Source: Microbacterium bovistercoris (GTDB lineage: Bacteria > Actinomycetota > Actinomycetes > Actinomycetales > Microbacteriaceae). Taken from it: a stretch of DNA of 64,000 nucleotides. This document shows positions 48,301-56,412 of this stretch, in pieces. Where the stretch lies: positions 1-64,000 of the forward strand of contig NZ_QUAB01000033.1 in assembly GCF_003387575.1 (NCBI RefSeq), given 5' to 3'. The number at the start of each line of letters is the position of its first letter. Positions within the stretch are counted from its first letter, which is position 1. The position numbers were made by a program, and so were the translations under genes. The notes below the pieces were generated by a model that was not told the origin of the DNA, made no database searches, and was given only the letters and a program-made list of their open reading frames with translations.

Positions 48301-48980
48301 CGCTTGATGCTCGGCACGAGCAGCGCGCGCGTGCCATCCGGCTTGGGGATGTCGATCGCGATACCGAGGTTGACGTGCGCGGGCGCCACGACCGACGGCT
48401 TGCCGTCGACCTCGGCGTAGAACACGTTCTGGCTGGGGAACTCCTTGAGCGTCTGGATGAGCGCCCAGCCGATGAGGTGCGTGAAGCTGATCTTGCCGCC
48501 GCGGGTGCGCGCCATGTGGTTGTTGACCACGATGCGGTTGTCGATCATGAGCTTGGCCGGGACGGTGCGCACGCTGGTCGCCGTCGGGACCGAGAGCGAC
48601 TGGTCCATGTTCGCCGCGAGGGTCTTCGGCATGCCGCGCAGCGGCGTGACCGTGTCCTCATCGACGGCGGGCGCATCTTCCGCGGCCTTGGCCTGCGGCT
48701 TGGGCGCCTGTGCCGGAACGGGTGCCTGCCTCGCGGGCTTCGCCGTCGTGCGCGCGACCGGCTGTGCGCCGATCACGGGGATGGGCGCCGTCACGGGAGC
48801 CGTCGTGGTGGGCACGGGCGCCGCGGCAGCGGCATCCGGCTGGTAGTTCTCCAGGATCGGCCACCACTCCTTGTCGACGGAGTTGCGGTCCTTCTTGAAC
48901 TGCTCGTAGAGCTCGTCCACGAGCCACGAATTGGCTCCGAACCCCCCGTCGCCGCCGACGCCGGTCACCTGGTTCGCCAC
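45318..48980 (-). CDS. kgd: Multifunctional 2-oxoglutarate decarboxylase/dehydrogenase (Kgd/OdhA)
   Basis: A 1220-residue fusion typical of actinobacteria. The N-terminal helix region (ANSWLVDELYEQFKKD) leads to an Ala/Pro linker (about 45-105), an E2 acyltransferase domain without lipoyl part (about 110-345, ending HRVIQGAGSGEFL), and the ThDP-dependent E1 domain (about 370-1220) with GDAAFAGQGVV and VNGDDPEAV. It converts 2-oxoglutarate in the TCA cycle, with lipoyl E2 and E3 from elsewhere; FHA protein GarA/OdhI normally inhibits it. GTG 48980 has GAAAGAGGG upstream. Confidence 0.97.
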   Translation of the reverse strand: MANQVTGVGGDGGFGANSWLVDELYEQFKKDRNSVDKEWWPILENYQPDAAAAAPVPTTTAPVTAPIPVIGAQPVARTTAKPARQAPVPAQAPKPQAKAAEDAPAVDEDTVTPLRGMPKTLAANMDQSLSVPTATSVRTVPAKLMIDNRIVVNNHMARTRGGKISFTHLIGWALIQTLKEFPSQNVFYAEVDGKPSVVAPAHVNLGIAIDIPKPDGTRALLVPSIKRADTMSFHEYLSAYEDLVSRARGNKLTAADFAGTTVSLTNPGGIGTVHSVPRLMKGQGCIIGAGALEYPAEFQGSSEKTLAELGIGKTITLTSTYDHRVIQGAGSGEFLKKVHELLIGQRGFYDDIFAALRIPYAPIRWNSDIAVDLAERVDKQARVQELINSFRVRGHLMADIDPLEYVQRTHPDLEIENHGLTFWDLDREFVTGGFGGKRQMKLRDILGVLRDSYCRTVGIEYMHIQDPEQRRWFQEKLEVKYVKPGHDEQLRVLRKLNEGEAFETFLQTKFVGQKRFSLEGAESLIPLLDEILQGAAAAGLDGAAIGMAHRGRLNVLTNIAGKTYGQVFREFEGSLTPGNQRGSGDVKYHLGTEGTFVSEDGDELPVYLAANPSHLETVDGVLEGIVRAKQDRKPIGTFAWLPILVHGDAAFAGQGVVVETLQMSQLRGYRTGGTVHVVVNNQVGFTTLPNDSRTSVYATDVAKTIQAPIFHVNGDDPEAVIHVAQLAFEYRERFHRDVVVDLVCYRRRGHNEGDDPSMTQPLMTDLIQAKRSVRKLYTEALVGRGDITEEEYDEAKADFQNRLEIAFAETHAAETGATPIAPELTPVDDRVGAPEVTGVSDEIIRLIGDAHANKPEGFTVHPKLQQALDKRVEMSRSGGIDWGFGELLAFGSLLLEGTPVRLAGQDSRRGTFVQRHAVLHDRQNGQEWLPLTNLSDSQGRFFVYDSLLSEYAALGFEYGYSVEDTEALVLWEAQFGDFVNGAQSVIDEYISAAEQKWGQQSSVTLLLPHGYEGQGPDHSSARMERFLQLCAQENMTVARPSTPASYFHLLRRQAYARPRKPLIVFTPKAMLRLRGATSAVEDFTQGRFEPVIDDARQLDRAAVKRVLVHSGKVHWDLRSELDKNPNPEVALVRLEQLYPTPIDELKAITDSYPNAELVWVQEEPENQGAWPFLALAFADVPGPRQFRAVSRPASASPATGSSKVHAVEQAELLKAALTLN

Positions 48981-49054
48981 GCTCGATCGCCCTCTTTCAT
49001 CGCTGAATGTCTGATGCGCGGATCAGGGCAGACCCGCACACGTTACGGGGTTCA

Positions 49055-49060
49055 AGCCTA
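49055..49060 (-). promoter_or_regulatory. Candidate -10 (TAGGCT) of kgd
   Basis: TAGGCT on the minus strand gives an about 68-base leader to GTG 48980. It is back to back with the guaB1 promoter. Confidence 0.4.
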
Positions 49061-49117
49061 ATGCCATTCCCTGCGTGAACGCATGATCGGAGACCGCCGC
49101 CGCGCCGCCTCAGCCGG

Positions 49118-49123
49118 TACCGT
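49118..49123 (+). promoter_or_regulatory. -10 TACCGT of guaB1, leaderless type
   Basis: TACCGT ends 7 bases before ATG 49131; no Shine-Dalgarno is seen. Confidence 0.5.
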
Positions 49124-49130
49124 TGACCAC

Positions 49131-50591
49131 ATGGAGTTTGCAGGCGAACGGCCCATGGTCGACCTCACGTATTCGGACGTGTTCCTGGTGCCGCGGCGCT
49201 CGGACATCACCAGCCGGCTGCAGGTGGATCTGGCGCCCTCGGACGGCACCCCGGCGACCATCCCGCTGGTCGCCTCGAACATGAACTCGGTGACCGGACC
49301 TCGACTGGCCGCGGCCCTCGCCAGGCGCGGCGGACTCGGCGTGCTGCCGCAGGACCTGCCGCTGCAGGAGCTCGACGCGGCGATCCGCTGGGTCAAGCGC
49401 CAGCCGGTGCGCTGGGACACCGCGCTCGTGCTCCCGCCTTCGGCGACCGTCGCCGATGCGCTGCGGCTGCTTCCGCCGACCGAGGGGCACGGGATCGTCG
49501 TCGCGCCTCCGTCAGGGGACGACCGTCTGGGCATCGAGCAGATCTCCGGCATCCTTCCTGCGACCCGCCTCGCGACCGCGCTGCCGGATGCCGCACTCGG
49601 CGACCTCGTGCACGCGCACGCCCCTGCGATCGACGCCGAGACCGTGGGGGAGGGGCGGGCGGCCTTCGACGCCGTCGATGCGCTGGACGCCGAGATGGCG
49701 CTCGTGATCGACCACGGGCACCTGGTGGGGACGCTCAGCCGTCGCACGGCGCTGCGCTCGAACCTGTACCGCCCCGCCGTAGACGCCGCAGGGCGCCTCG
49801 CGGTCGCCGCGGCGGTCGGCATCAACGGCGACGTCGCGGAGAAGGCGAAGGCGCTCGCGTCCGCGGGCGTGGATGTGCTGGTGGTCGACACCGCCCACGG
49901 GCACCAGGAGGGGATGCTGCGTGCGCTCTCCGTGGTGGCGGGGCTGGGCCTCGGCATCCCGATCGTCGCGGGCAACATCGTCACCGCCGACGGGGTCTCG
50001 GATCTCGTGGCGGCCGGTGCTTCGATCCTCAAGGTGGGCGTCGGGCCCGGTGCGATGTGCACGACGCGCATGATGACCGCGGTCGGACGCCCGCAGTTCT
50101 CCGCCGTGCTCGAGACCGCAGAGGCGGCCCGCCAGGTCGGTGCGCACGTCTGGGCCGACGGGGGAGTGCGCTACCCGCGCGACGTCGCCCTCGCGCTCGC
50201 CGCCGGTGCGGCATCCGTCATGGTCGGCTCCTGGTTCGCCGGCACCATCGAGGCGCCGGGCGAGCTGCAGCACGACGCCGAGGGGCGGGTGTTCAAGGAG
50301 TCCTGGGGCATGGCCTCGACGAAGGCCGTGCAGGCCAGGTTCGGCCGCCTCGACTCCTACGAGCGGGCGCGCAAGGAGCTGTTCGCCGAGGGGATCTCCT
50401 CGTCGAGGATCTACCTCGACCCGCTGCGCCCCGGCATCGAGGACCTGCTCGACATGATCACCTCCGGCATCCGCTCGTCGTTCACCTACGCGGGAGCGGC
50501 CACCGTGCCAGAGTTCCACGAGCGCGCGCTGGTCGGCCTGCAGTCCGCCGCCGGCTACGAGGAGGGCAAGGCGCTGCCGGTCAGCTGGTGA
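49131..50591 (+). CDS. guaB1: GuaB1-family protein, probable GMP reductase
   Basis: A 486-residue IMPDH-fold protein: TIM barrel split by a CBS pair (about residues 90-205). The catalytic loop has GVGPGAMCTTR with the reactive Cys, followed by ADGGVRYPRDVALALAAGA. Actinobacterial GuaB1 was shown in Mycobacterium smegmatis to be a GMP reductase rather than IMP dehydrogenase, salvaging GMP to IMP. The call is by family. ATG 49131 fits homology and the leaderless promoter; an upstream reading to 49083 does not. Confidence 0.9.
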   Translation: MEFAGERPMVDLTYSDVFLVPRRSDITSRLQVDLAPSDGTPATIPLVASNMNSVTGPRLAAALARRGGLGVLPQDLPLQELDAAIRWVKRQPVRWDTALVLPPSATVADALRLLPPTEGHGIVVAPPSGDDRLGIEQISGILPATRLATALPDAALGDLVHAHAPAIDAETVGEGRAAFDAVDALDAEMALVIDHGHLVGTLSRRTALRSNLYRPAVDAAGRLAVAAAVGINGDVAEKAKALASAGVDVLVVDTAHGHQEGMLRALSVVAGLGLGIPIVAGNIVTADGVSDLVAAGASILKVGVGPGAMCTTRMMTAVGRPQFSAVLETAEAARQVGAHVWADGGVRYPRDVALALAAGAASVMVGSWFAGTIEAPGELQHDAEGRVFKESWGMASTKAVQARFGRLDSYERARKELFAEGISSSRIYLDPLRPGIEDLLDMITSGIRSSFTYAGAATVPEFHERALVGLQSAAGYEEGKALPVSW

Positions 50592-50617
50592 ACGGGCACG
50601 AGCACAGCCGGAGTCTG

Positions 50618-50623
50618 TAGAAT
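50618..50623 (+). promoter_or_regulatory. -10 TAGAAT before the CNNM upstream ORF
   Basis: TAGAAT ends 10 bases before ATG 50634, so the transcript would begin within a few bases of the upstream ORF. Confidence 0.45.
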
Positions 50624-50633
50624 CGTGCGCACA

Positions 50634-50702
50634 ATGGACGACCCTCCTTCTTGCAGTCCCTCGCCCCACCGCCCGCTCCTCCTCTCGGAGGGGATCAGTT
50701 GA
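50634..50702 (+). CDS. 22-residue upstream ORF coupled to the CNNM gene
   Basis: ATG 50634 opens 22 codons (MDDPPSCSPSPHRPLLLSEG then IS) ending in TGA that shares its last base with the CNNM start (TGATG). It has no Shine-Dalgarno and an adjacent TAGAAT, so it would be read as a near-leaderless ORF. Its last third contains a hairpin (CCTCC-TCTC-GGAGG, 50678-50691) that hides the CNNM Shine-Dalgarno; translation of the ORF would open it. This looks like obligatory translational coupling. Whether the peptide has a function, or the codon content senses anything, is unknown. Confidence 0.5.
   Translation: MDDPPSCSPSPHRPLLLSEGIS
50678..50691 (+). promoter_or_regulatory. Hairpin masking the CNNM Shine-Dalgarno
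   Basis: CCTCC (50678-50682) pairs with GGAGG (50687-50691) over a 4-base loop. An alternative partner CCCTCC lies at 50642-50647. The GGAGG is the only Shine-Dalgarno for ATG 50702. Confidence 0.5.
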
Positions 50703-52018
50703 TGGATTACATCCTGTTGGGCGTGGGGCTCCTCCTCACGATCGGCACCGGCCTGTTCGTGGCCAGCGAGTTCTCCCTGGTCAATCTCGACCGCGCAGAG
50801 CTCGAGGCGCGGCAGGCCCGTGGCGAGACGCGCCTCGGACTCACCATCCGGGCGCTGAAGATCACCTCCACGCACCTGTCGTCGGCGCAGCTGGGCATCA
50901 CTCTGACCACGCTGCTGACCGGTTACACGATGGAGCCGGCGATCTCGAACCTGCTCGCTCCCGTGCTCACCGGCTGGGGCGTTCCCGAGGCCGCGGTGCG
51001 GCCGATCGCGGTCGTGGTGGCGATGGTCTTCGCCACGCTGCTGTCGATGATCCTCGGCGAACTCGTGCCGAAGAACTTCGCTCTCGCTCTGCCGCTGGCC
51101 ACCGCGAAACTCGTGATCCCGTTCCAGACGGCCTTCACCGCGGTGTTCAAACCCGCCATCGTGGTGCTCAACGGCAGCGCGAACGCGGTGCTGCGGTCGA
51201 TGGGGGTCGAGCCCAAGGAGGAGCTCTCCGGCGCGCGCAGCGCGGAGGAGCTGTCCTCGCTGGTGCGACGCTCCGCCAGCGCGGGCGTGCTCGAGGAGGA
51301 CACCGCGACCCTGCTCGACCGCAGTCTGACGTTCGCCCGCCTCACCGCCGGCGACATCATGACCGCGCGGCCGAGCATGCATGCGCTCGCGGCATCCGAC
51401 AGCGCCGACGACGTGATCCAACTCGCCCGGCGCACCGGACACAGTCGGTTCCCCGTGTTCGGAGACGACCTCGACGACATCACCGGCATCGTCCATCTGA
51501 AGGCCGCGGTCGGAGTGCCGCGCGAGCGGCGCGCCGAAGTGCCTGTCGGCGCCTTGTCGACCGAGCCGCTGCGTGTGCCCGAGACCGTGCACCTCGACGC
51601 CCTGATCGCCGAGCTGCGCGCCAAGGGGTACCAGCTGGCGATCGTCGTCGACGAGTACGGCGGCACGGCGGGCCTCGTGACGCTGGAGGATCTCGTGGAG
51701 GAGATCGTCGGCGAGGTCTCGGATGAGCACGACCGCACGCGCGCCGGTATCGTCCGCCGCCAGGACTCCATCACCTTCCCCGGCGAGCTGCGCCCCGACG
51801 AACTGCTCGCGCGGACCGGTATCGCCGTCCCCGAGGGCGACGTCTACGACACCGTCGCCGGATTCGTCATGAGTCTGCTTGAGCGGGTTCCCGTCGTCGG
51901 CGACGAGGTGCGCACCGACCACGGCGTGCTGCATGTCGTGCGCATGGACGGGCGCCGCATCGATCGCCTTCGCTTCACGCCCGACCCGGTGTCCGATGAG
52001 CAGGAGGACGAGCGATGA
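50702..52018 (+). CDS. CNNM/CorC-family transporter-like protein, full length
   Basis: A 438-residue protein with the DUF21/CNNM membrane domain (1-190, four segments; SEFSLVNLDRAELEAR and STHLSSAQLGITLTTLL), a CBS pair (about 205-330; VVDEYGGTAGLVTLEDLVEEIVGEVSDEHD) and a C-terminal CorC_HlyC domain (about 345-425). CNNM proteins export or regulate Mg2+ and other divalent ions; older names call them hemolysins. It overlaps the next CNNM gene by 4 bases, so the two probably form a heteromer. Confidence 0.9.
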   Translation: MDYILLGVGLLLTIGTGLFVASEFSLVNLDRAELEARQARGETRLGLTIRALKITSTHLSSAQLGITLTTLLTGYTMEPAISNLLAPVLTGWGVPEAAVRPIAVVVAMVFATLLSMILGELVPKNFALALPLATAKLVIPFQTAFTAVFKPAIVVLNGSANAVLRSMGVEPKEELSGARSAEELSSLVRRSASAGVLEEDTATLLDRSLTFARLTAGDIMTARPSMHALAASDSADDVIQLARRTGHSRFPVFGDDLDDITGIVHLKAAVGVPRERRAEVPVGALSTEPLRVPETVHLDALIAELRAKGYQLAIVVDEYGGTAGLVTLEDLVEEIVGEVSDEHDRTRAGIVRRQDSITFPGELRPDELLARTGIAVPEGDVYDTVAGFVMSLLERVPVVGDEVRTDHGVLHVVRMDGRRIDRLRFTPDPVSDEQEDER

Positions 52019-53076
52019 GCGATTGGGCTGGACTGGTCTGGCTGGTCGTGCTGCTGCTCGGCAACGCCTTCTTCGTCGGTGCGGAGTTCGCCGTGATCTC
52101 CGCACGCCGATCGCAGATCGAGCCGCTCGCCGAGAAGGGATCGCGGCCGGCGAAGACCGCGCTGTTCGCGATGGAGCACGCGACGCTCATGCTCGCCACT
52201 TCGCAGCTGGGCATCACGATCTGCTCGCTGCTGATCCTGAACGTCTCCGAGCCGGCGATCCATCACCTGCTCGCCGTGCCGATGGAGGCGCTGGGCTGGA
52301 CGGCCGCGGTGGTCGACGTCACGGCTTTCGTCATCACGCTGGTGCTGGTCTCGTTCCTGCACGTGGTGTTCGGCGAGATGGTGCCGAAGAACCTCGCGTT
52401 CTCGCTGCCTGACCGCGCCGTACTGCTGCTCGCGACGCCGCTGGTATGGGTCTCGAAGCTCTTCATGCCGGTGATCTGGTTCCTCAACGCCGCGGCCAAC
52501 GGCGTGCTGCGCCTGTTCCGGGTGGAGCCGAAGAACGAGGCGGCCTCGACCTTCACCCTCGACGAGGTGGCCACGATCGTGGACCAGTCCCGTCGGGAGG
52601 GGGTCCTGACCGACAACGCGGGCACCGTGGCCGCCGTCGTCGAGTTCACCGACAAGAAGGCGCGCGACGTCGCCGTGGCACTGGGCGACCTGGTCACCCT
52701 GCCGCAGCACACGACGCCCGACGAGATCGAGCGTGCCGTGGCCCGTTACGGATTCTCGCGCTATGTGATCGTCGACGACGAGGGCCAGCCCGCCGGTTAC
52801 GTCCACCTCAAGGACGTACTGCGTGCCGCCGAGGGGCCGGATGCCGCAGAGCGTGCCACCGTGCCGGTGCCTGCGAAGCGGATCCACCACATGGTCCCCG
52901 TGCAGGAGGACACCGACCTCGAGGATGCGCTGACGGCGATGCGCCGCGCCGGACGGCACCTGGCACGGGTGCGCGACCGCAACGGAGAGACCACCGCGGT
53001 GCTGTTCCTGGAGGACATCATCGAGGAGCTCGTCGGAGAGGTGCAGGACGCCACACGTCGCGGCCACGGCCGCTGA
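52015..53076 (+). CDS. CNNM/CorC-family protein without C-terminal CorC domain
   Basis: A 353-residue paralogue of the preceding gene: DUF21 membrane domain (1-185) and CBS pair (about 205-345; FLEDIIEELVGEVQDAT) but no CorC_HlyC domain, ending shortly after in GHGR. ATG 52015 overlaps the upstream stop (ATGA). Tandem full-length/short CNNM pairs are common in actinobacteria, suggesting hetero-oligomers. It ends at a perfect hairpin at 53079. Confidence 0.9.
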   Translation: MSDWAGLVWLVVLLLGNAFFVGAEFAVISARRSQIEPLAEKGSRPAKTALFAMEHATLMLATSQLGITICSLLILNVSEPAIHHLLAVPMEALGWTAAVVDVTAFVITLVLVSFLHVVFGEMVPKNLAFSLPDRAVLLLATPLVWVSKLFMPVIWFLNAAANGVLRLFRVEPKNEAASTFTLDEVATIVDQSRREGVLTDNAGTVAAVVEFTDKKARDVAVALGDLVTLPQHTTPDEIERAVARYGFSRYVIVDDEGQPAGYVHLKDVLRAAEGPDAAERATVPVPAKRIHHMVPVQEDTDLEDALTAMRRAGRHLARVRDRNGETTAVLFLEDIIEELVGEVQDATRRGHGR

Positions 53077-53078
53077 CT

Positions 53079-53113
53079 CCTGATGCCGCCGGCGCTTCGC
53101 CGGCGGCATCAGG
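53079..53113. terminator. Bidirectional terminator after the CNNM pair
   Basis: Perfect 16-base stem CCTGATGCCGCCGGCG with its complement and 3-base loop CTT, between convergent genes. Confidence 0.85.
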
Positions 53114-53121
53114 ATGCGGGA

Positions 53122-54189
53122 TCAGTGCCAGCGGGCGCGCTGGTACTGCGGCGGCCAGGCGATGTCGGCGCCGAGTTGATGCGCTGCCCGCAGGCCGAAA
53201 TGCGGGTCGCGCAGCCACTCGCGGCCGGCGAACACGGCGTCGGCCGCTCCCGTCGCGAGGACCTGCTCGGCCTGCTCGGCCACGGTGATCAGGCCGACCG
53301 CGGTGGTGGCGACGCGTCCGCCCTGCCGCACGGTCTCGGCCAGCGGCACCTGGTAGCCCGGATACAGCTCGATCTGCTGATGCAGCACCAGCCCGCCGCT
53401 GGAAACGTCGATGAGGTCGGCGCCGTGTTCGATCGCCCAGCCGCCGACGAGAGCGGCCTCCTCAGGGACGAATCCGCCCTCGGCGTGGTCGGTCGCCGAG
53501 ATGCGCACCAACAGCGGGACGCCCTCTCCCGACACCTCTCGCACCGCGTCGATGACACGCAGCAGCAGCCGGGCCCGGTTCTCCAGGCTGCCGCCGTATT
53601 CATCGTCGCGATGATTGGAGAGCGGCGAGAGGAACTGGTGCAGCAGGTAACCGTGCGCGCCGTGCACCTCGAGCACCTCGAAGCCGGCATCCAGCGCTCG
53701 GCGCGCCGCGTCGGCGAACCCGGTGACGACGGCGTCGATGCCCGCTGCATCCAGTGCCGTGGGCTCGGCGAAGCCCTCGAAGGCGATCGCCGACGGCGCG
53801 ACCGTCTGCCAGCCGCCCTCCGAGGCGGGTACCGAGCCGCGCTCGTCGGCCCATGGCCACCACGTCGACGCCTTGCGGCCGGCGTGTGCGAGCTGGATGC
53901 CGGCGTGTGCGCCGCGATCCCGGATGCTGCGCACGATCGGCGCCCACGCATCGCGCTGCGCGTCGTTCCAGAGTCCGGTGTCGTGCGGAGAGATCCGGCC
54001 CTCCGGCACCACGGCTGTCGCTTCGGCGACGATCAGCCCGGCGCCGCCGTCCGCGAACTGCGGCAGGTGCACGTGATGCCAGTCTCCCGGCATGCCGTCC
54101 ACGGCCGAGTACATGCACATCGGCGACACCCACAGCCGGTTGCGCAGGGTGACGGAACGGAGGGTCATGGGGGAGAACAGCAGGCTCAC
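53122..54189 (-). CDS. namA: Old yellow enzyme, YqjM/NamA type
   Basis: A 355-residue FMN NADPH dehydrogenase reducing alpha,beta-unsaturated carbonyls and nitro compounds. YqjM-class features: N-terminal SPMCMYSA with the redox-tuning Cys, QLAHAGRKAS and HGAHGYLLHQFLSP (the His pair region), and the C-terminal PPQYQRAR with the arginine finger. GTG 54189 follows a leaderless-type TAGGTT. It is divergent from nnrD with only 44 bases between the starts. Confidence 0.93.
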   Translation of the reverse strand: MSLLFSPMTLRSVTLRNRLWVSPMCMYSAVDGMPGDWHHVHLPQFADGGAGLIVAEATAVVPEGRISPHDTGLWNDAQRDAWAPIVRSIRDRGAHAGIQLAHAGRKASTWWPWADERGSVPASEGGWQTVAPSAIAFEGFAEPTALDAAGIDAVVTGFADAARRALDAGFEVLEVHGAHGYLLHQFLSPLSNHRDDEYGGSLENRARLLLRVIDAVREVSGEGVPLLVRISATDHAEGGFVPEEAALVGGWAIEHGADLIDVSSGGLVLHQQIELYPGYQVPLAETVRQGGRVATTAVGLITVAEQAEQVLATGAADAVFAGREWLRDPHFGLRAAHQLGADIAWPPQYQRARWH

Positions 54190-54195
54190 GCTCCG

Positions 54196-54201
54196 AACCT
54201 A
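54196..54201 (-). promoter_or_regulatory. -10 TAGGTT of namA, leaderless type
   Basis: On the minus strand TAGGTT, 6 bases, then GTG 54189. Confidence 0.5.
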
Positions 54202-54221
54202 TCGCTGTCCGGACCGCGCGC

Positions 54222-54227
54222 TAACGT
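54222..54227 (+). promoter_or_regulatory. -10 TAACGT of nnrD, leaderless type
   Basis: TAACGT, 6 bases, then ATG 54234; it stands back to back with the namA promoter. Confidence 0.5.
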
Positions 54228-54233
54228 GGAGTC

Positions 54234-55160
54234 ATGCGTGAGTGGACCGGTGCGGATGCGGCGCGCTTCCTGCGCGCACCCGGTGCCGACGACGACAAGC
54301 GCTCCCGCGGTGTCGTCGCCCTGCGCACGGGATCGGCCAGGTACCCCGGCGCCGCGGTGCTCGGCGTCGAGGGCGCCTGGCGGATCGGATGCGGATTCGT
54401 GCGCTACGCCGGACCCGCGATCGACATCGTGCTCGCACGCCGCCCCGAGACGGTGATCGGCGCGGACGCCGGCGCACACGTGGACGCCTGGGTCATCGGC
54501 TCCGGCACCGACGGCGGCTCTCGCGTCGGCGGCGCCGGGCGAGGGGTCCCCGCCGTCACCGACGCCGTGCCGCTGCCTGGCGCACCCCGCGCGGACGCCG
54601 GCCCGTCCGCGGTGTCGGCGCGCGGGTACGACGAGGAGCGCGCCCTGCGCGGCATCCTCGCCGGGGAGGCGCCGGTCGTGGTGGATGCCGGAGCGCTCGA
54701 CCTCGTCCGCGAGGGAACCGCGCCGATGGTCATCACGCCGCACGCAGGGGAGTTCGCCCGACTGCGTGAGCGGCTCGAGCTGCAGAACGATGCCCGGGGC
54801 GATGCTGCGGGACGTGCCGCGCAGGCGGCGGAGGTCGCGTCGCTGCTGTCCTGCACCGTGCTGCTGAAGGGGGCGCGCACACTCGTCTGCGCGCCCGACG
54901 GCGAGGCGATCGTGATCGCGAACGCACCGGGCTGGCTGGCGACGGCGGGTTCGGGAGACGTGCTGGGCGGTGCGCTCGGCGCCCTCCTCGCCGCCAACCC
55001 CGATGCCGCGCCCGCCGAGGTCGCGGCATCGGCTGCGTGGCTGCACGGCCGGGCGGCGACGATCGCCGCGGGCGCCGAAGGCGGCGCGGTCGGGCATCCG
55101 ATCGTCGCGCTGGAGGTCGCGGAAGCGCTGCCGTTCGCGGTGGCGGAGCTGCTCGCATGA
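54234..55160 (+). CDS. nnrD: ADP-dependent NAD(P)H-hydrate dehydratase
   Basis: A 308-residue ribokinase-fold repair enzyme that dehydrates damaged NAD(P)HX. Signature stretches: VVDAGALDL, TPHAGEFARL, VLLKGARTLV and NAPGWLATAGSGDVLGGALGALLA (the GSGD catalytic Asp region). The N-terminal NnrE epimerase domain is absent, so this is the stand-alone NnrD. Its stop overlaps the next gene's start by 4 bases. Confidence 0.93.
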   Translation: MREWTGADAARFLRAPGADDDKRSRGVVALRTGSARYPGAAVLGVEGAWRIGCGFVRYAGPAIDIVLARRPETVIGADAGAHVDAWVIGSGTDGGSRVGGAGRGVPAVTDAVPLPGAPRADAGPSAVSARGYDEERALRGILAGEAPVVVDAGALDLVREGTAPMVITPHAGEFARLRERLELQNDARGDAAGRAAQAAEVASLLSCTVLLKGARTLVCAPDGEAIVIANAPGWLATAGSGDVLGGALGALLAANPDAAPAEVAASAAWLHGRAATIAAGAEGGAVGHPIVALEVAEALPFAVAELLA

Positions 55161-56389
55161 TGCGGGCTCGCCTCCGCCCGGGCACGATCGCGCTCTGGTC
55201 GACCTTCGTCCTCGTGCATGTGATCGTCGCGTGGTTCGGCTGGGTGCTGCCGAGTCAGCCGATGGGCGACGTCGTGCTGGTCTATCAGCCCTGGTCCCAC
55301 TCCGCGCTCACCGGCGGGGCGATCGTGGGCGTCACCGAACCGTGGGTGTACCCGCAGCTCGCCCTCATCCCGATGATCCTCGCGCACCTGCTGGCGACGC
55401 CGCTGGTGGGGTCGCTGGGCGCGCTGGGCGCGTACCTCATCGCGTGGGCGGTGCTGGTCACCGTGCTCGACCTCGTCGGCTTCGCCGTGCTCGTCGGCCG
55501 TGGGCGCACGCATAGGCGCCGCGTCGCGGGATGGTTCTGGTGCGGCGCGCTGCTGCTGCTCGGGCCGATCGCGATGTACCGGCTCGACACCGTCACCGTG
55601 CCCCTCGCCGTCATCGGCGGGCTCTGGCTCGCCACCCGACCCGCGATCGGAGCCGCCCTGCTGACGGTGGGGGCCTGGATCAAGATCTGGCCCGCCGCAC
55701 TCGTGCTGGCGGCCGTCATCGCCGTGAAGCAGCGGATGCGGATCCTGCTCACGGCGGCCGCGGTCACTGCAGGGATCGTCGTCCTGCTGTTCCTGCTCGG
55801 CGCCGACCGCGAGCTGTTCGGCTTCCTCGGCCAGCAGACCGGCCGCGGTCTGCAGATCGAAGCGGTCGCGGCGACCCCGTTCCTGTGGCTGGCGCTCGCA
55901 GGCAAGGCGTCGATCGCTTACAGCTTCGACATCCTCACGTTCCAGATCGAGGCACCGGGTGCCGACGTGATCTCGGCCGTACTCACTCCGCTGATGGTGC
56001 TCGCCGTGGTCTCGGTGGCCGTGCTCGGCGCGATGAAGGCAGCGCGTGGGGCGGCCTGGCAGAGGCTGTTCCCGCCGCTCGCACTGACGCTGGTGACCGT
56101 GCTGATCGTCACAAACAAGGTCGGATCGCCGCAGTTCCAGACCTGGCTGATCGCGCCGGTCATCCTCTGGGTGGTCCTGGACCGTGCCCGCGCAGCGACG
56201 CCGGCGCTGCTGGTGCTCGGTCTGTGCGCTCTCACCTTCCTCGTCTACCCGCTCTCCTATGACGCCCTGCTGCGGGCGGAGCCGCTGCCGGTGCTGCTGC
56301 TCAGTATCCGCAACATCCTGCTCGTCATCCTGGCCGCAGTCGGTGTCGCCTCGCTGCTGCGCGTGCCCGCCGAGGCTCGTTCCCGCTGA
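55157..56389 (+). CDS. GT87/DUF2029-like multi-pass membrane protein
   Basis: A 410-residue protein with about 10 membrane segments. An early VYQPWS follows the first segment, where GT-C polyprenyl-phosphate glycosyltransferases carry acidic catalytic residues, and WIKIWPAALVLA resembles the GT87 (DUF2029) family core. These enzymes add mannose or arabinose to envelope glycolipids from a lipid donor. ATG 55157 overlaps nnrD (ATGA); a second ATG follows directly. Substrate unknown. Confidence 0.75.
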   Translation: MMRARLRPGTIALWSTFVLVHVIVAWFGWVLPSQPMGDVVLVYQPWSHSALTGGAIVGVTEPWVYPQLALIPMILAHLLATPLVGSLGALGAYLIAWAVLVTVLDLVGFAVLVGRGRTHRRRVAGWFWCGALLLLGPIAMYRLDTVTVPLAVIGGLWLATRPAIGAALLTVGAWIKIWPAALVLAAVIAVKQRMRILLTAAAVTAGIVVLLFLLGADRELFGFLGQQTGRGLQIEAVAATPFLWLALAGKASIAYSFDILTFQIEAPGADVISAVLTPLMVLAVVSVAVLGAMKAARGAAWQRLFPPLALTLVTVLIVTNKVGSPQFQTWLIAPVILWVVLDRARAATPALLVLGLCALTFLVYPLSYDALLRAEPLPVLLLSIRNILLVILAAVGVASLLRVPAEARSR

Positions 56390-56412
56390 TCATCAACAGA
56401 AGAGGTACTCCC

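Noticed and set aside
45366..49061. 1231-codon plus-strand ORF antisense to kgd
   Set aside because: Shadow of the long 2-oxoglutarate decarboxylase gene; His/Arg/Val-rich, no recognisable motif.
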